Assembly: GCA_018894105.1 (NCBI GenBank)
Contig: CM032123.1
Location: 5,581,001-5,645,000 of the forward strand
DNA length: 64,000 nt
DNA from: Jacaranda mimosifolia
Taxonomy: Eukaryota > Streptophyta > Magnoliopsida > Lamiales > Bignoniaceae
Direction of reading: 5' to 3'
The notes beneath the pieces are model-generated. The model ran no database searches, had not been told where the DNA came from, and worked only from the letters and a program-made list of their open reading frames with translations. Of the stretch, positions 32,261 to 44,769 are shown piece by piece (the stretch's first letter is position 1; each line of letters opens with the position of its first letter). The position numbers and the translations under genes were made by a program.

Positions 32261-35200
32261 TTCCTGGGATCTCCAATCATCATGGTAGGGTGTCCGCTAT
32301 GTCGGTTATTAAACTTAAGGGTTTTAGTCTCATTCCTCTTGATAGATATTTCATTTGATCTCTGGGCAGGCCTTTTGCTAATGGATCCGCTAAATTTTCC
32401 TTAGATTTCACATAGTCAAGTGAAATTACCCCATTTGTCGTCATTTGATATGACGAGATTTGTCATTATACATGCTGCTTTGCGCCTTTCCAATGGCTGA
32501 TTGACTATCACAATGAATTATGAGAGCAAAAACCAGCTTAGGCCAACATGAAATGTCCTCTAAAATTTTTGGAGCCATTCTGCTTCATATCCTGCTTTAT
32601 CTAAGGTAATGAATTCAGAATCCATAGTAGAACGAGCTACACACGTCTGTTTAGAGGATTTCCAGGGCACAACAGCGCCACCTAGGGTAAAAACATACCC
32701 ACTTATGGACTTTGTAACTTTCGTATTAGATATTCAGTTAGCATCACTGTAGCCTTCCAATACAGCTGTATATCTAGTGTAGTGTAACCCGTAATCCATT
32801 GTGTACCTAAGAAATCTAAGTACCCTTGTTAGTGCTTTCTAGTGTTCATTGCCAGGATTGCTCATAAATCTACTCAATCTATTTACAAAGCACGCAATGC
32901 CTAGATGAGTACAGTTTGTTCGAAACATCAAACTGCTTATTATTCTCGAGTATTCTACTTGAGATACGAGTTTACCAGTATTTTTGCTCAGATGTTGACT
33001 GGGATCCAGGGGTGTTTTTATAGGAGTGTTGTCATACACATTAAATTTCTTGAGAACTTGTTCAACATAATAGGATTGAGTGAGAATCGGCCCATAAGAT
33101 GTTCTGATAATCTTAATCTCTAGTATGACATCCGCTACACCCATATCTTTCATGCCAAAATGCTTCTAAAGTATTTTCTTGGTAGTCAAGATGAATCTTG
33201 CTATCCATTATCAGCATGTCGTTAACATACAAGCAAACTGTGACAAATTCACTTTGAGTGCTCTTTAAGTACACACATTTGTCACACTCATTTATCTTAA
33301 AACCATTTGACAACCTTACTTTGTCAAATTTTTCATGCCATTGTTTCGAAGCTTGTTTGACTCCATACAATGATTTAATAAGCCTACACACTTTTCTTTC
33401 TTGCCCCGGAATAATAAATCCTTCAGGTTGTTCCATATAAATTTCTTCATCTAACTCACCATTCAGGAAGGCAGTTTTCAGATCCATTTGATATATTTCA
33501 AGACTGTTTAAGGCTGCCATTGCAATAAGCACCATTATGGATGTTATTCTTGTTACTGGTGAGTAAGTGTCGAAGAAATCAAGTCCTTCCTTTTGTTTGA
33601 ACCCTTTTGCTACCAACCTCGCTTTGTATTTGTCTATAGAGCCATCTACCTTGTATTTCCTTCGAAGAAGCCACTTGCAGCCTAATAGTTTATGGCCTGC
33701 TAGGAGATCAACAGCTCCCAAGTGTGATTCTGCATAATCGACTCTATTTCACTGTTGATAGCTTCATTCCAAAATGGTGCTTCTGGACTGGACAATGCTT
33801 CACCAATTGTCCGTGGTTTATTTTCCAACAAATAAGTTAGAAAGTCTGGTCCAAATGTTTTTTCCTTTCTAACCTTTTTGCTTCGTCTTGGTTCTTCATT
33901 TGATTGAGAACTATTAGATGATTCCAAAGATCTTTTTCGAGAACTTGATTCTTCCTTATCTTTACAAGGAAATATATTTTCGAAAAATAAAGCATTCCTG
34001 GGTTCAATGGTCATTCCTTCATTTATATTAAGAACTGTTGATTTGTGCACCAAGAATTTATAGGTAATACTATTGTGTGCATATCCAATGAAAATGCAAT
34101 CAATAGTTTTTGGTCATATTTTTACCTATTTTGGCTAAGGTACTTCCACCTTGGCCAAACACCCCTACACTTTGACATATTTGTAAGAAAGTTTGTGACC
34201 TTTCCATAATTCAAATTGGGTTTCATCTTTTCCTTTGTGGGGTATTTTGTTCAAAATATGATTAGTTGAAAGTATAGCTTCCCCCCACATGTTCTGGGGT
34301 AATCCAAAATTAATCAACATAGCATTCATCATTTCCTAAAGAGTTTGATTTTTACATTCAGCAACTTCATTGGATTGAGGTAAGTAAGGAGCCGTTGTTT
34401 GATGAATAATGCCAAAAGTTGAGCAAAATTCTTCTAACGGTGCTCCATATTCACTGCCTTTATCACTTCTAATAGCTTTAATTTGGGTGCTGAGTTGATT
34501 TTCAACCTCAATTTTATAGCACTTGAATGCTTCTAGTGCTTTATCTTTGCTTTGTAATAGAAATACATAGCAATCAATAAAAGTAATGAAATACTTTTTT
34601 CCACCTCTAGTTTGCACAAACTATAAGTCATATATATCACTATGAATTAATTCTAGAGGTGTTGTGTTTCTTTCGACTGAGTGAAAAGGAGCTTTGGCCA
34701 TTTTGGCTTCAACACAAATTTCACACTTTTGAGTTGCGTCAATTTGAAATAGAGATAGCAATTCCAAATTTACTAATTTGCGAAAAGTATTGAAATTAAC
34801 ATGTCATAATCTAACATGCCATAATTCACAATACTCATGTAAGCAGAACCAGAGGCGTTATTATTATTCACTTGAACAATTTTGATTACAGACATTACAT
34901 TGAACTTGAACAACCCGTTCTGCACATAGCCTCTACCTAGAAACAGGCTATTCTTAGAAAGCACAAATTTATCAAATTCAAATACAAGTTTGAAACTATT
35001 TTTCACTAACAGTGACCCTGACACTAAGTTTTTGTGCATGTTTAGCACATGAAGAACTTCATTCAGCGTCAGCTCCTTACCAGAAATCATCTTCAGAACA
35101 ACCTTGCCCATTCCAGCAATATCAGAAGTTGTTGAATTTCCCATGTACACTTTCTTTTCAGCAACAGGAGTATAAGTTAAAAACATATACTTTTCAGAAC

Positions 35201-35366
35201 GGACATGCCGAGTGGCACGAGTATCAATCCACCACTCTCTCGAGTTATCAACGATATTAGCTTCAAAAACCAAAGCCGAGAGATTTAGTTCAGATAGATC
35301 TAGAGGCACCGATTTTACCTCAATCATATGGCTTGATTTGGTTTGTTCTTCTTTGGAAACCGACAA
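32261..35366 (-). pseudogene. Copia element 2 pol: protease, integrase, reverse transcriptase, RNase H
   Basis: In order on the minus strand: protease (about 35220, [12 protein letters not shown], where DTG/DSG is expected, so Gly is Arg). GAG-pre-integrase follows with [17 protein letters not shown]. Integrase 34336-34617 has KKYFITFIDCY, IRSDKGSEY and SNEVAECKNQTL (second Asp and Glu present). The RT linker is at 33700-34053. RT 32839-33721 has KWLLRRKYKVDGSIDKYKA, AFLNGELDEEIYMEQPEGF, IKSLYGVKQA and the catalytic box as YVND instead of YVDD. RNase H at about 32270-32830 carries [21 protein letters not shown] wording. Two catalytic-motif changes and many stops make it inactive. Confidence 0.9.
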
Positions 35367-36190
35367 TCTTTAGCCTTATGAGTTGGTTTTCCACAGTTGT
35401 AATAGTTTCCTTGAAACCTCATCGGTTTCTTGCCTTTGCTGCTTGAGCCAGTGCCTTAGTACTTTTTCTTTTTGCTTGGTTCAACTAAATTGGCCTTGGC
35501 CTCCAGTTTTATTTTTCCTATTTTCACATCAGACATCCGATTGTCCTTTTCAATCCTCAATCTGACAATCAAATTTTCCAAAGTCATTTTTTTTCGTTTA
35601 TGTTTGAGATAGTTTTTGAAGTCCTTCCATGATGGTGGAAGCTTTTCTATATTTGCAGCTACTTGGAAGGATTCACTTAGAATCATGTTTTCAGCATGAA
35701 TATTATGTAGAATGATCTGCAGCTCTTGGACTTGAGTCATGACGAATTTGAAATCCATTATCTTGTAGTCCAAAAATTTGGCCACCACAAATTTCTTCAA
35801 ACTGGCATCTTCTGCCTAGTATGTTTTATCAAGTGAGTTCCACAGCTCTTTAGCTGTCTTAAGAGGGCTATATGCATTGCACAGTAAATCATCCAATCCA
35901 TTCAAAATGTAGTTCCGACATAGGAAGTCGCTCTGATTCCAAGCATCTAAAGTCGCCTATTTCTGGACATCAGTATTGTCTTTGGGTATGATAGGAGCAT
36001 CTTCTTTCAGGAATTTGACAAAGCTCAGCATTGTTAGGTAAAACAGCATCTTATGCTGCCACCTTTTGACATCGAGTCCAGTGAACTTCATTGGCCTTTC
36101 TCCATGAGCAGGAACAAGAGCAGGAGCTGGTGCAATGACTTAAGTTGTAGTATAAGTGGTTGGCAGAACATCAGCTTGGTTTGATGCCAT
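35367..36190 (-). pseudogene. Copia element 2 gag
   Basis: The start codon at 36190 opens MASNQADVLPTTYTT. Then come APAPALVPAHGERP, KFTGLDVKRWQHKMLFYLT and, at 35456-35800, FVVAKFLDYKIMDFKFV, QVQELQIILHNIHAENM, LPPSWKDFKNYLKHKRKK: the copia Gag domain. A zinc knuckle near 35370-35410 reads [14 protein letters not shown], so its first Cys is Tyr. Stops occur at CAG-like positions. The start lies 31 bases inside the 5' LTR end; a possible degenerate primer site (TTATCAGTTTC) is at 36197-36207. Confidence 0.88.
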
Positions 36191-36221
36191 GATCACAGAA
36201 ACTGATAATTCGTATTAAACT

Positions 36222-37149
36222 TGTTTATACTATGTATGAAGTTTTGTGATCAAATAGTCGAGGTGAGAACTGGACTCTCTTTCTTTACAACGAATTAGCC
36301 CCACATTGGTGCTAGCAGTGCTATAAATAGTCTCACTTTTCAAACCTTTAGCATTCTAAACTCTCTTATTATGATACTAGATTATGCAAAATATATGTAA
36401 TATAAGTCTGTATATATTTTCTCTGATCTTGGACTGATCAGATTTATGGAGCTAGAATTTCATTAAAATCTAGCAACCATTTTTCGATGCTGCTACAATC
36501 TCCAATGCAGCCAGTTTGAAAGGTTGTTGACTGGATTCATTGGTTAATTGTTGAAGGTTGAAGGATTATGCATATTTAGCTTTCCCATAAGCTGATAACG
36601 ATTTTCCAAAAATTAGATTTCCAATATGCTGAATAGAAGTTTGAAGAGTGTGTGTGTTTCAGTTAGGCCAAGTAATTCAGATGAAATTTGGTCCAAAAAG
36701 ATTAATATTGGACTAGGTCCAATTCCATTTGATTTTGGCCCAGGCCCAGCTCAGCCCACTGGCCGGAGGTGGCAGTGCGCTCGTATGGGTAAGATTGAGC
36801 CCACTACCATGTAAGTCCTCTCCCCTCCAAACACTCGTAGTACCCCCAAGGGGCCCATCCTTACCTTCACACTTGGATCATATATTCAAGTCTTTCTTTC
36901 ATTCTTTATCCAATGTGGGATGGAGTTTTACTCCTCACATTCCTTTAGCTCATTCTTTTGTCTTCTTAGTCAACCTTCAAGTAACTCACTTTGACCATTA
37001 ATTTCTTATTCACCTGAAATTGGTTTTGGCCACTTAATCACATTATCATCATCTACCCACGGCGTAATTTACGACGATCACCAATTTCTTAAAAATCAAT
37101 ACTTTGAGCATACTTAAAAATTTAGTCAAAGAAGACCAATTTTCCAACA
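36222..37149 (-). repeat. 5' LTR of copia element 2
   Basis: 928 bp, plus-strand form TGTTTATACTATG...TTTTCCAACA. It aligns with 30737-31763. The frames at 36626-37001 lie inside the LTR and are not genes. Confidence 0.88.
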
Positions 37150-37154
37150 TAAAC

Positions 37155-37823
37155 CTCATTAAATACACATGACATCTTTGGATAACCATATACATTTAAT
37201 GAGAAAATACCAAATTTCCTCCTTCGTGTTTTATTGGCTATACAATATCAATTTACCTTTGGGTAGATCCTTAACTTCTAGCAACCAATAAAACCTCATA
37301 ACATAAGAAATGTCATTCTATAAATCAATAAGTTGTATGACCATACACTAAGAAATTAATTTGGCCACTTTGGTGACTAATAAATTGATTTTAATCTTAA
37401 TGTCATATAACCAAACAATTATATAATATAAAAATAATTAACATATCATATTGTTCAAAAAGACGAATCTAGATTAAAATTTTTGATTGGGTCAAAATGT
37501 CATTAACATGACCAAACCGTAAGAAATCAAAATTTTTAAAAAACAATTCATCCATAATCCAAAATTTTATGGATCAAAACAACAATTAATCATAAGAAGA
37601 CAATTTCAGAATTATGAAACAGAACGTGATGCCACACTCTCTTATGAAATTGCTAACAAAATTTAATCATTATTTGGCCAAACCGAGACAAAGTAAATGA
37701 CGGCAATAACAAATATATATGTACTATTAATCATAAACATAACATAAAATCATAAATTTCAATGCAATAATGACTTTAACAATCAATCATAGCACACGAA
37801 CAAATTATTTACTCAAAACTCAT
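37155..37823 (-). other. Leader of copia element 1 (outer part)
   Basis: Between its primer binding site and the inserted copia element 2. It is AT-rich and no ORF is seen. The rest of the leader is at 30611-30731. Confidence 0.65.
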
Positions 37824-37835
37824 GCTCCGATACCA
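37824..37835 (-). other. Primer binding site (initiator tRNA-Met) of copia element 1
   Basis: The minus strand reads TGGTATCGGAGC, one mismatch from TGGTATCAGAGC, two bases from the LTR end at 37838. Confidence 0.88.
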
Positions 37836-37837
37836 CA

Positions 37838-38281
37838 TGTAAAATGAACATAATATTAAAGCACATAAATCATCAACATTATATCTGTAACAGGATCTTG
37901 AATAAATAATTATCATGCAACATTAAAACATAAGGGTACTTACTCGATGCAAAATTCAACATAATTCTATAAGAGAATTGACTTTGATCGGCTTTAGGTT
38001 GATGCCTTCTTTAATCAACTTCTCTCCCTTAATCTATGTATTCCTTTAGCAGAAAACTTGATGGAAAAGTTTTTCTTTTGTCTGCTAACCCTAATTAGGT
38101 GGAGAGAGGACCAATTATATATATTAGAGAGTAACTTTAAATTTAGTAAGTCCATCACATACCAGAATCAATGGCTCATAACTATTCCACTATTAAATAG
38201 GAAAACTTTAACCAAATAGAAAACTTAATCAATGATTAAACATTAGAATATATGGTCAACTTTCGGACCGCAATTCCAACA
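37838..38281 (-). repeat. 5' LTR of copia element 1
   Basis: 444 bp, minus-strand form TGTTGGAATTGCGGTC...ATGTTCATTTTACA, so TG...CA, directly followed by a primer site. The matching 3' LTR is not in this window. Confidence 0.8.
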
Positions 38282-38286
38282 TTTAC

Positions 38287-39446
38287 TACTACTAGTGTCT
38301 ACTGCTTAATTTCATATTTAGTTTAAATTTTAGTGCTTTTGAGATGCTATATATATTATATTTCAATTCTTCTATCAGTTTCTATTCTCTTTCTATTCTT
38401 CTTATTCTATATGTTTAATTCATTTCCAACTCCTATAATAGATTCCAACCCCAAATGATTCATAGCATGCTTTTTTTTATATGATAAATGAGATAAAAAC
38501 ACATGGGAATCACTCATGATGCAAAAAATGTTTTGGAATGTGGTCATACATTAAAATATATATGCCCGAAGAAAATAAATTAAGCTAAAGAAAAAACATT
38601 GAAATTATTGAAGGTCCAGCTGCACATGGAGGGTCATTTATATAGTTGACTAAATATTGTACGGTGCCCAAGCCTCTAAATTGAATAATATAATTGGATG
38701 AACTGTTGTGTTTGAGAATTTCATAGCATAAAATATTTCTGTTTTTGTATGTTAATAGCCAAGATTTATGCATCCTATAAAAGTGGCAGATGATGTAACT
38801 TTTGGCCATGTGAGGAAAATCTTGCTTATTACCATGCAATTACAGGAGGTTGTCACCTAAGAAGAACATATCACAAACTGAAATAGTATTCATTTTAGAA
38901 TAGAATGGGGCTAATTCAAGTAGTAATAAACACGCATACCACCACCAGTACCACCAATGATAGCCTTCCATCATGTGGAAAGAAAAGCCCCTTTCGTCTA
39001 TAATTTTCATTTTATTGACTGAAATCCTTAAAACCATCACAATCTATATATTTAGAGCTTATTAACATTGTTCAGTTAAGCAAAATAATGTTAAGGAATT
39101 GGACCAAATCATAGGCTATTTTCTTCTAGGGGAAAAAAAAGACCAATTCAATAAAAAATTCCTTCCGCCTTAAATTAATCATGTACAAGTTAATCAGGAA
39201 AACTTAAGTGCATGTGCCACCATATTTGGAGGTTCATATTTAAATACAATTACAACACATACCCTAAATGCTTACAGTGGTCTTAAAAATATTTTACATA
39301 GTACAGTCATTAAAAAATTCTGAAAAAAGGGAAAACATCCTTCAAATTTTGAAAAAACTAAAATAACTATGAAGTGATTGTCAGAAACTCTGGTAGAAAA
39401 CATTTTGTAATGTAGGAGCACATAAAGCCTCACCTAGAGACTCCAC
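38287..39446. other. Gene-free stretch
   Basis: Several small open frames exist (38585-39040) but they show no recognisable protein or conserved words. AT-rich, no repeats noticed. Confidence 0.5.
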
Positions 39447-41680
39447 CTACTCTCTCATCTCTTCATCATTCATTAAAAAAAACATTTTGTAGCGCGTCTT
39501 GCTCAAGAGAGCATGTTGAGCTTTGAAGAACAAACGGTGTGCTAGGTCATCATTGCTCTTCAACACAACCATGCAAACACCAATGCTATGCGAAGACCCT
39601 CTCTCTAACTTTTTAGCCTTTACACTATTGACACTAATCCAAGCATCAATTGCATCATCTATCCTCGATGAGCAGTTGCTTTTGGATTCTTTGACTTAGA
39701 CATTGGCAAAGCATAGTTAGTGGGTAAAGGGCCAACATTAATTGGAAGATGAGAAGTTCCTTCATTAGGAGGTTGAGGCTCAAAGTTATTTGGAGGATCT
39801 TCTGGTGTGTCATGGTTGGAAACATTTAAGTCTATTTCCTCTTCACTCTCATACGGTTGTTGTGAATAAGACCTGGCACAACTCCCACTAGCCACCGTGT
39901 TGAAAAACATGTCGGTGCCAAGATAATAATGTGGGAGACCCTATTTTTTGAGGCTGTCCTCTATTAGGTTTTTCGAGCAACATGACACAAGTTACTAGTG
40001 TCATTAATTTGGGCAAGAATACTTGGCTAGTACAATTGTACCAACTAAACTAAATAGTAAGGTTTTCTTATAGTAAGCCATTTTGCCCAATGCTCATCCG
40101 ATGCTGTGACTGTGCTAGTGACATTATCCTAACCAAACCCCATCATCTTAGTTAGTAAGTCACGAAATTTACACCATAAACTTTGGACTCTATTCAGTTT
40201 ACTCTTTAGTTGCTCAACGTCATAAAAATGGCATGTTCTAAGGTGAAGTTCCCTTTGTATGTCCATCCAAATGGATGTCATGAAGGTTGTGGACAGAAGT
40301 TGTCCTTTGATGAACTGTTCATACATCAATTATATAAGACAGTTCCCATTTAGCCTCAGTTGCCTTATTGCGCACTCATTTTGAATTCCTTGGCATCTAT
40401 TTGTAGAAGATGATATTAAGTTAGATTCATAAACTTCTACTTTGATCTATAATTATATGAGGAATACATATTGAATAAACATTTTATAGAATAGACTCGG
40501 GAATGGTTTTTCATTCTTCATTGTAATATGTTAGGGCAACACTAGGTCATTATTTATAGAAATTTTATTTGAGTAACTTGTTAGGGATTTAAAATGTGAA
40601 ACAGTGCTTCCAGTTCTTTACGAGTTTGTATGTTATGTAACTATTTTTTTTCTTCTTTGAATTTTATATAATTTGGCCTCAAAATCTTTCTTCAAAATTT
40701 ATGTGGTTGAGAATTATTGGAGTATGTTCAGTCTTTTCTTCTATTCATACTTGTAGGAATTATTGCCCATATATGCAGATTATGTGTCTGCACATATTTA
40801 TGACTATATTGCGCCCAAAAGAGACACCTTCATCCTACTAATTTTAGTTGTGTTTTCATTTCATGGTGAGGATTCAACCTAATCTTTTTTTTTTTCTAGT
40901 ATAAATGAGGATTCAATTGTGTTATTGTTTCATGGTGAAGGTTCCTCCTAATCTTTTTTTTTTTTTTTAAATCCAAATGAGGATTCAGGTGTGCTTTCGT
41001 TACATGGTGAGGATTCAACCTAATCCTTTTTTCAATCTAAATGAGGATTTACTGTAATTGAATATGTCCTTATTTCTCACTAACGCACGAAACAAAATGT
41101 TGGATTTGAGCCAAAAAAAACAAGGTCAAATGCAAGAAATCTAACACCAAAGCCACTAGTCATGACATATTCATAACAAAAACTTCGTAAAAATTCAAAA
41201 AACAAGTTCACATTTTCGGCCAGCATGCTATAAGCCTCAATAGCATTTCATTCCAAGGATTTGAACTTACAAAGGCTTTTAACTAAACAAAAAAAAAATG
41301 GAAAGAAAAGAAAATCTAAAAGCAACTAAATAGATTCATATCATCAAGAACCAAGCCCAAAAAATGTAAATTCGTCCCCTAAATTTGGTAAATTTGAAGG
41401 AAACAACAAGTACGACCTTTATTCACTAAATTGGGGCACCCATAATAGATTCAACATAAGATAGATAAACCCAAACAGATCTAGGCAAAATAAATGAAAA
41501 AATGGTTGGAAAAACACAAAAGTTGCTCTGTTTCAGGTAGATCAGAGGAAACACCAAATTATTTTTGGTGTCCCAACCTTTGATCCACGTTAAACTGACC
41601 TTTAGATCTATTCTTGGATGCTTGGTCGGTGGCCGTGGGGGACTTGTCTCACCAGCAGACGAAACCTGGAGACTTGCCAT
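39447..41680 (-). pseudogene. Myb/SANT-like protein gene, decayed
   Basis: Exon 1 (41600-41680) reads MASLQVSSAGETSPPRPP...RIDLK and ends at a clean splice donor AAG/GTCAGT. After a long gap a Myb/SANT-like DNA-binding region follows at about 40075-40400 (ATEAKWEL, QFIKGQLLSTTF, QLKSKLNRVQSLWCKFRDLL, VTASDEHWAKW). An acidic middle part is at 39659-39910 (ESEEEIDLNVSNHDTPEDP). The C-terminal helical domain runs to the stop at 39447 (DDAIDAWISVNSVKAKKLE, RLFFKAQHALLSKTRYKMFF). This family includes partners of PIF/Harbinger transposases and host genes derived from them. Stops and frame changes are present. No DDE gene is seen next to it. Confidence 0.6.
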
Positions 41681-41682
41681 TG

Positions 41683-42700
41683 TGGAGTTTTAGGCGAACG
41701 CATTGATGGATGGAGAAAATGGTAGGATTAGATGTTGCCTTTGTTTTTTGAAAGGGGAAAAAACTTCTCCTCCATTTTTATAACAAAGCGGAAGAGAGTG
41801 AAAGACATATGGATTGACATGGTGATGGACATGAAAGACGGGTAAGAACATTAGGAAGAGCAAATATTAGATATATGTAATAATAGGATGAAAATAGGGT
41901 TTAAAATTGGGAGAGAATGTGTGGAAAAATATTTTGAGAATGACAATGTATCAGAAAATGGTGGAGAAGTTGATAGCTCTATGTTTTCATTTTCAGCAGA
42001 AATGAAAATGAAAACAAATCCAAACGGACTGTAAATAATTGCATACAATAAAGTATTAGGTGTTGCAATTGTACTTTTGTGAATTGAAATGAACAAAATG
42101 TTCAAGAAATCGGTCTTCACTAGGGTTTTCGGGAAGAAAAAAATTGAGAAAATGACAAAATGGACAAAATGTGCGAGGGAAGAGCAAAGAGAGTAGGTTT
42201 TGCAAGGGTTTTATGGTAGAAAAGTATTAGGACATTAAGCTGTTGAAATATGGAAGAAGGGAGAAAAGCGAGAGAGAAGAACAAAGTGAGCAAGAAAGAA
42301 GAATGAAGTGAAGGAGAAAGAAGATATACCATTCAATTATTATTTCTTTATAATAATTTTTTTTTTTTTTATTATCTTTTCACTAATATTTTTTAACATA
42401 TAATCAACTTAAGACATAAACAGACAAAAGTTTGCTATAGTATCTTATGAAAAATATTTTAATATAAAATTTTTTAAATACATTAAATTATAATAAAGAA
42501 AATTTTAATTCTTAAAACCAATTAATTAAATAAAAGATTAAAGTTTTTTAAAATTCATAAAATATATTTTGAAGAATTATTTAAAACTCCTCATGATAAT
42601 AATCTTTTATGTTCAAAAACTCCAACATAATAATTTAAAATGAAACATAATAATGAATTACGAGTATTTGTTAATTTATCATAGTCATTTTTCTCAATAT
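41683..42700. other. Gene-free stretch upstream of the Myb-like pseudogene
   Basis: No protein is recognised in the minus-strand frames at 41851-42332, which are low-complexity. The words CAAATCCAAACGGACTGTAAAT at 42016-42037 resemble a Tourist-type terminus (compare 44204-44223), but no partner end was found. Confidence 0.4.
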
Positions 42701-42759
42701 TTTGTAGTGAATTATGTGTTTAATAGAAATTAAAAAAAATTACGATTGATAAATGAAGG

Positions 42760-43166
42760 TTATAAGTTTGTGATAAATTTGTAACAAAAATAAACCACAG
42801 CTAGTGACTAATTAGTGATTAACATTTGATTTAACAATTTGTGACTGGTCAATGACTAACATTATGTTGTTGTGACCGATTCAATCAATGACTAGTTCGT
42901 GATGGATATGCATTTGTCATCGACTTATGATTGAAATTAGTCAAGTTGGTTAATTTATTACTGCTTTGCGAGTAAACAAACGTCGATCGCAGAATTAATG
43001 ACCGATTGGTGGCCAATGTGATTTTAGTCGCATATTCAATCACTAATCAGTCACTATTCTGTCAAAGAATGCATTCCAAATTTTACATTTGAATGGTCAC
43101 TAGTTGGTCAAACCAATTTGGTCAATCACCAAAATTCAGTCACTAAAGCCTTGTTTTTGTGTAGTG
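42760..43166 (-). repeat. CACTA transposon terminus with subterminal repeats (right end)
   Basis: The reverse complement from 43166 begins CACTACACAAAAACAAGGC, a good CACTA terminus. The inner 400 bases carry many GTGACTAAT, TGACTAG, GACCGATT and AATCACTAATCAGTCAC words. The element must extend leftward. No matching left end with the same 3-bp flank (ACC) was identified near by; 1905-2270 is the only other end of this style. Confidence 0.7.
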
Positions 43167-43895
43167 ACCAAAAAACAAATTATACAACATTAATAACTTG
43201 AACATTATTAGAAGAAACAAAATCAGCAATGGATTTGTATATATTTCTATTGTCTTCTTTTTGCTTACTGATTATATTAATTTTTGTCCCACATGTAATC
43301 GACAGTTTAGGTTGGTTTATAAGCTGTAGAATCTACGACAACAATTGTATGGGCTTTTTCATCCTTTAATCAAGTTTCAGCAATAAGGTTGTGATTGGGT
43401 TTTTCATGATATTGTTTTGATGTTTGAAACTATCATTTCCTACAAATGCCAGTGATAATAGTGAAATTTTTGGATTTTTAACTCATAGTGCCACATGATA
43501 ATAGTTGTTAGTAGAAAACAATAAAACTAAATAAGCTTAAGCTGATATTGGGTTTTAACAACTTTCCCATTTGCTGGTTGTTGACCTTCATCAAATACCT
43601 TAACATTTAGTAGTTTTAGGTGATTGTCAAGAAAATGGACTTGAGACCAACTTAACCTGAAAGCTAGCTTAAGAAATGAAGATTGTCAAAGTCTATACAT
43701 AGAAACCCCTACTCATTTACTTAACTGATGTGGTATTCTAATACACCCTGTGCATGCCTAAGAATGAGTATCTCGAGCCAGGAATAACATGAAATAGGTG
43801 GCCCAAAAATACTGGATAGCCCAATACTAGGAATGGATGGCTCTAATACTATATTAAAGAAATGAACCTTAGTCCTAACTTACCCTAAAAACTAA
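43167..43895. other. Gene-free stretch with a duplicated segment
   Basis: 43641-43730 resembles 43864-43895 joined to 44224-44285 (shared CCAACTTAACC, AAGAAATG, GATTGTC, AAGTCTATA, CCCCTACTCATTTA-like words). No coding region is supported. Confidence 0.5.
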
Positions 43896-44223
43896 GCTCC
43901 CATTTGGTTTCATTTTCAAAACCCCTTCTCACATTTCTAGTACTCCAAAAATGAAACACATCACTTTTTACACATTTTCACCCGACATCATTTTCATTTT
44001 CAAAACACATTCCCCAATAACCTATATATCTTCTCCCAATAACACATATACTTTCTCTCTCTATTCTATTATTTCTCTCTCTCAACCTACAACCTAATAA
44101 ATCCAACAAAATCATTACTTTTCCAATAAACTATCCAAATACAAATTCATTTTCAACTCATTTCACTAACTACTTTCCAACATTTTGAAAATGAGGAAAA
44201 TGAAAATAAAACCAAACGGAACT
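43896..44223. mobile_element. Tourist-like MITE (PIF/Harbinger)
   Basis: The left end GCTCCCATTTGGTTTCATTTTC pairs with the reverse complement of the right end, AGTTCCGTTTGGTTTTATTTTC. The flanks are TAA (43893-43895) and CAA (44224-44226). The duplicated segment at 43641-43730 shows the uninterrupted site TTAAGAAATG. 328 bp, no ORF. Confidence 0.75.
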
Positions 44224-44285
44224 CAAGAAATGTTGATTGTCCAAGTCTATATATAGAGACCACTACTCATTTATTTAATTAATTT

Positions 44286-44769
44286 GAAATCTAACAATGA
44301 TTTAATTTATTCCCTCTAAGTTTGACATCCCTACTTATGCTTAATTTACTTAGCTTGTGGAAGTATTAGATTGCTCTGATTAGATCTACAATTTGATCTG
44401 TGTTTTCCAACTATAGAAAAATGCATAGGACTTTTTGATTCAAATGACATAAATTTCTGAGAAAACAATTTCAATAGTTCATCTTCCAATAGGGCGTTTG
44501 ATATGGAATATGAACAATAGTGGTGATTGTATTAGTAGGCGATTGTGTGAGATTGGATAATTTATTACTATATTTGTTAAAGAAGATTAGCTCCACGAAT
44601 AGCCTCCACAACAATCTCTCTTTTTCCATTCGCTTCTACTTGATACACTTGATTATATTATTTATGACAAAGTTGCCCTCAATAAATGAGGCTTACCCTC
44701 CCACCAAAAAAAATAAGAATCTATTTTCAAATAGATTCACTTTTCTTATTGACCCTAACATTCGAAATC
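44286..44769. other. Gene-free stretch
   Basis: One open frame at 44520-44774 has no recognisable motif. Nothing else is seen. Confidence 0.4.

Larger units (their letters stand above)
30737..37149 (-). mobile_element. Ty1/copia element 2, complete, nested in element 1
   Basis: LTRs at 30737-31763 (3') and 36222-37149 (5') enclose gag and pol on the minus strand. The target duplication TAAAC is perfect (30732-30736 and 37150-37154). The outer sequences on both sides belong to the leader of copia element 1, so this element is younger than element 1. The right LTR has intact TG...CA ends; the left has decayed to TA...TA. A polypurine tract sits next to the 3' LTR. All genes have stops. Confidence 0.9.
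26641..38281 (-). mobile_element. Ty1/copia element 1, 3'-truncated and twice interrupted
   Basis: On the minus strand: 5' LTR 37838-38281, primer site 37824-37835, leader, gag, protease, integrase. RT, RNase H and 3' LTR are missing because the sequence changes to Tat pol at about 26640. Two younger insertions sit inside: copia element 2 (30737-37149) in the leader and a Mutator-like element (28005-29724) between gag and protease. Without its 3' end no target duplication can be checked. Confidence 0.8.

Noticed and set aside
30930..36380. TGATACTAG-like words at about 30943 and 36372 as primer sites, which would make a tandem array of copia elements sharing an LTR
   Set aside because: The words lie inside both LTR copies. 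The perfect TAAAC duplication and the TG...CA ends of the right LTR place the boundaries outside them.
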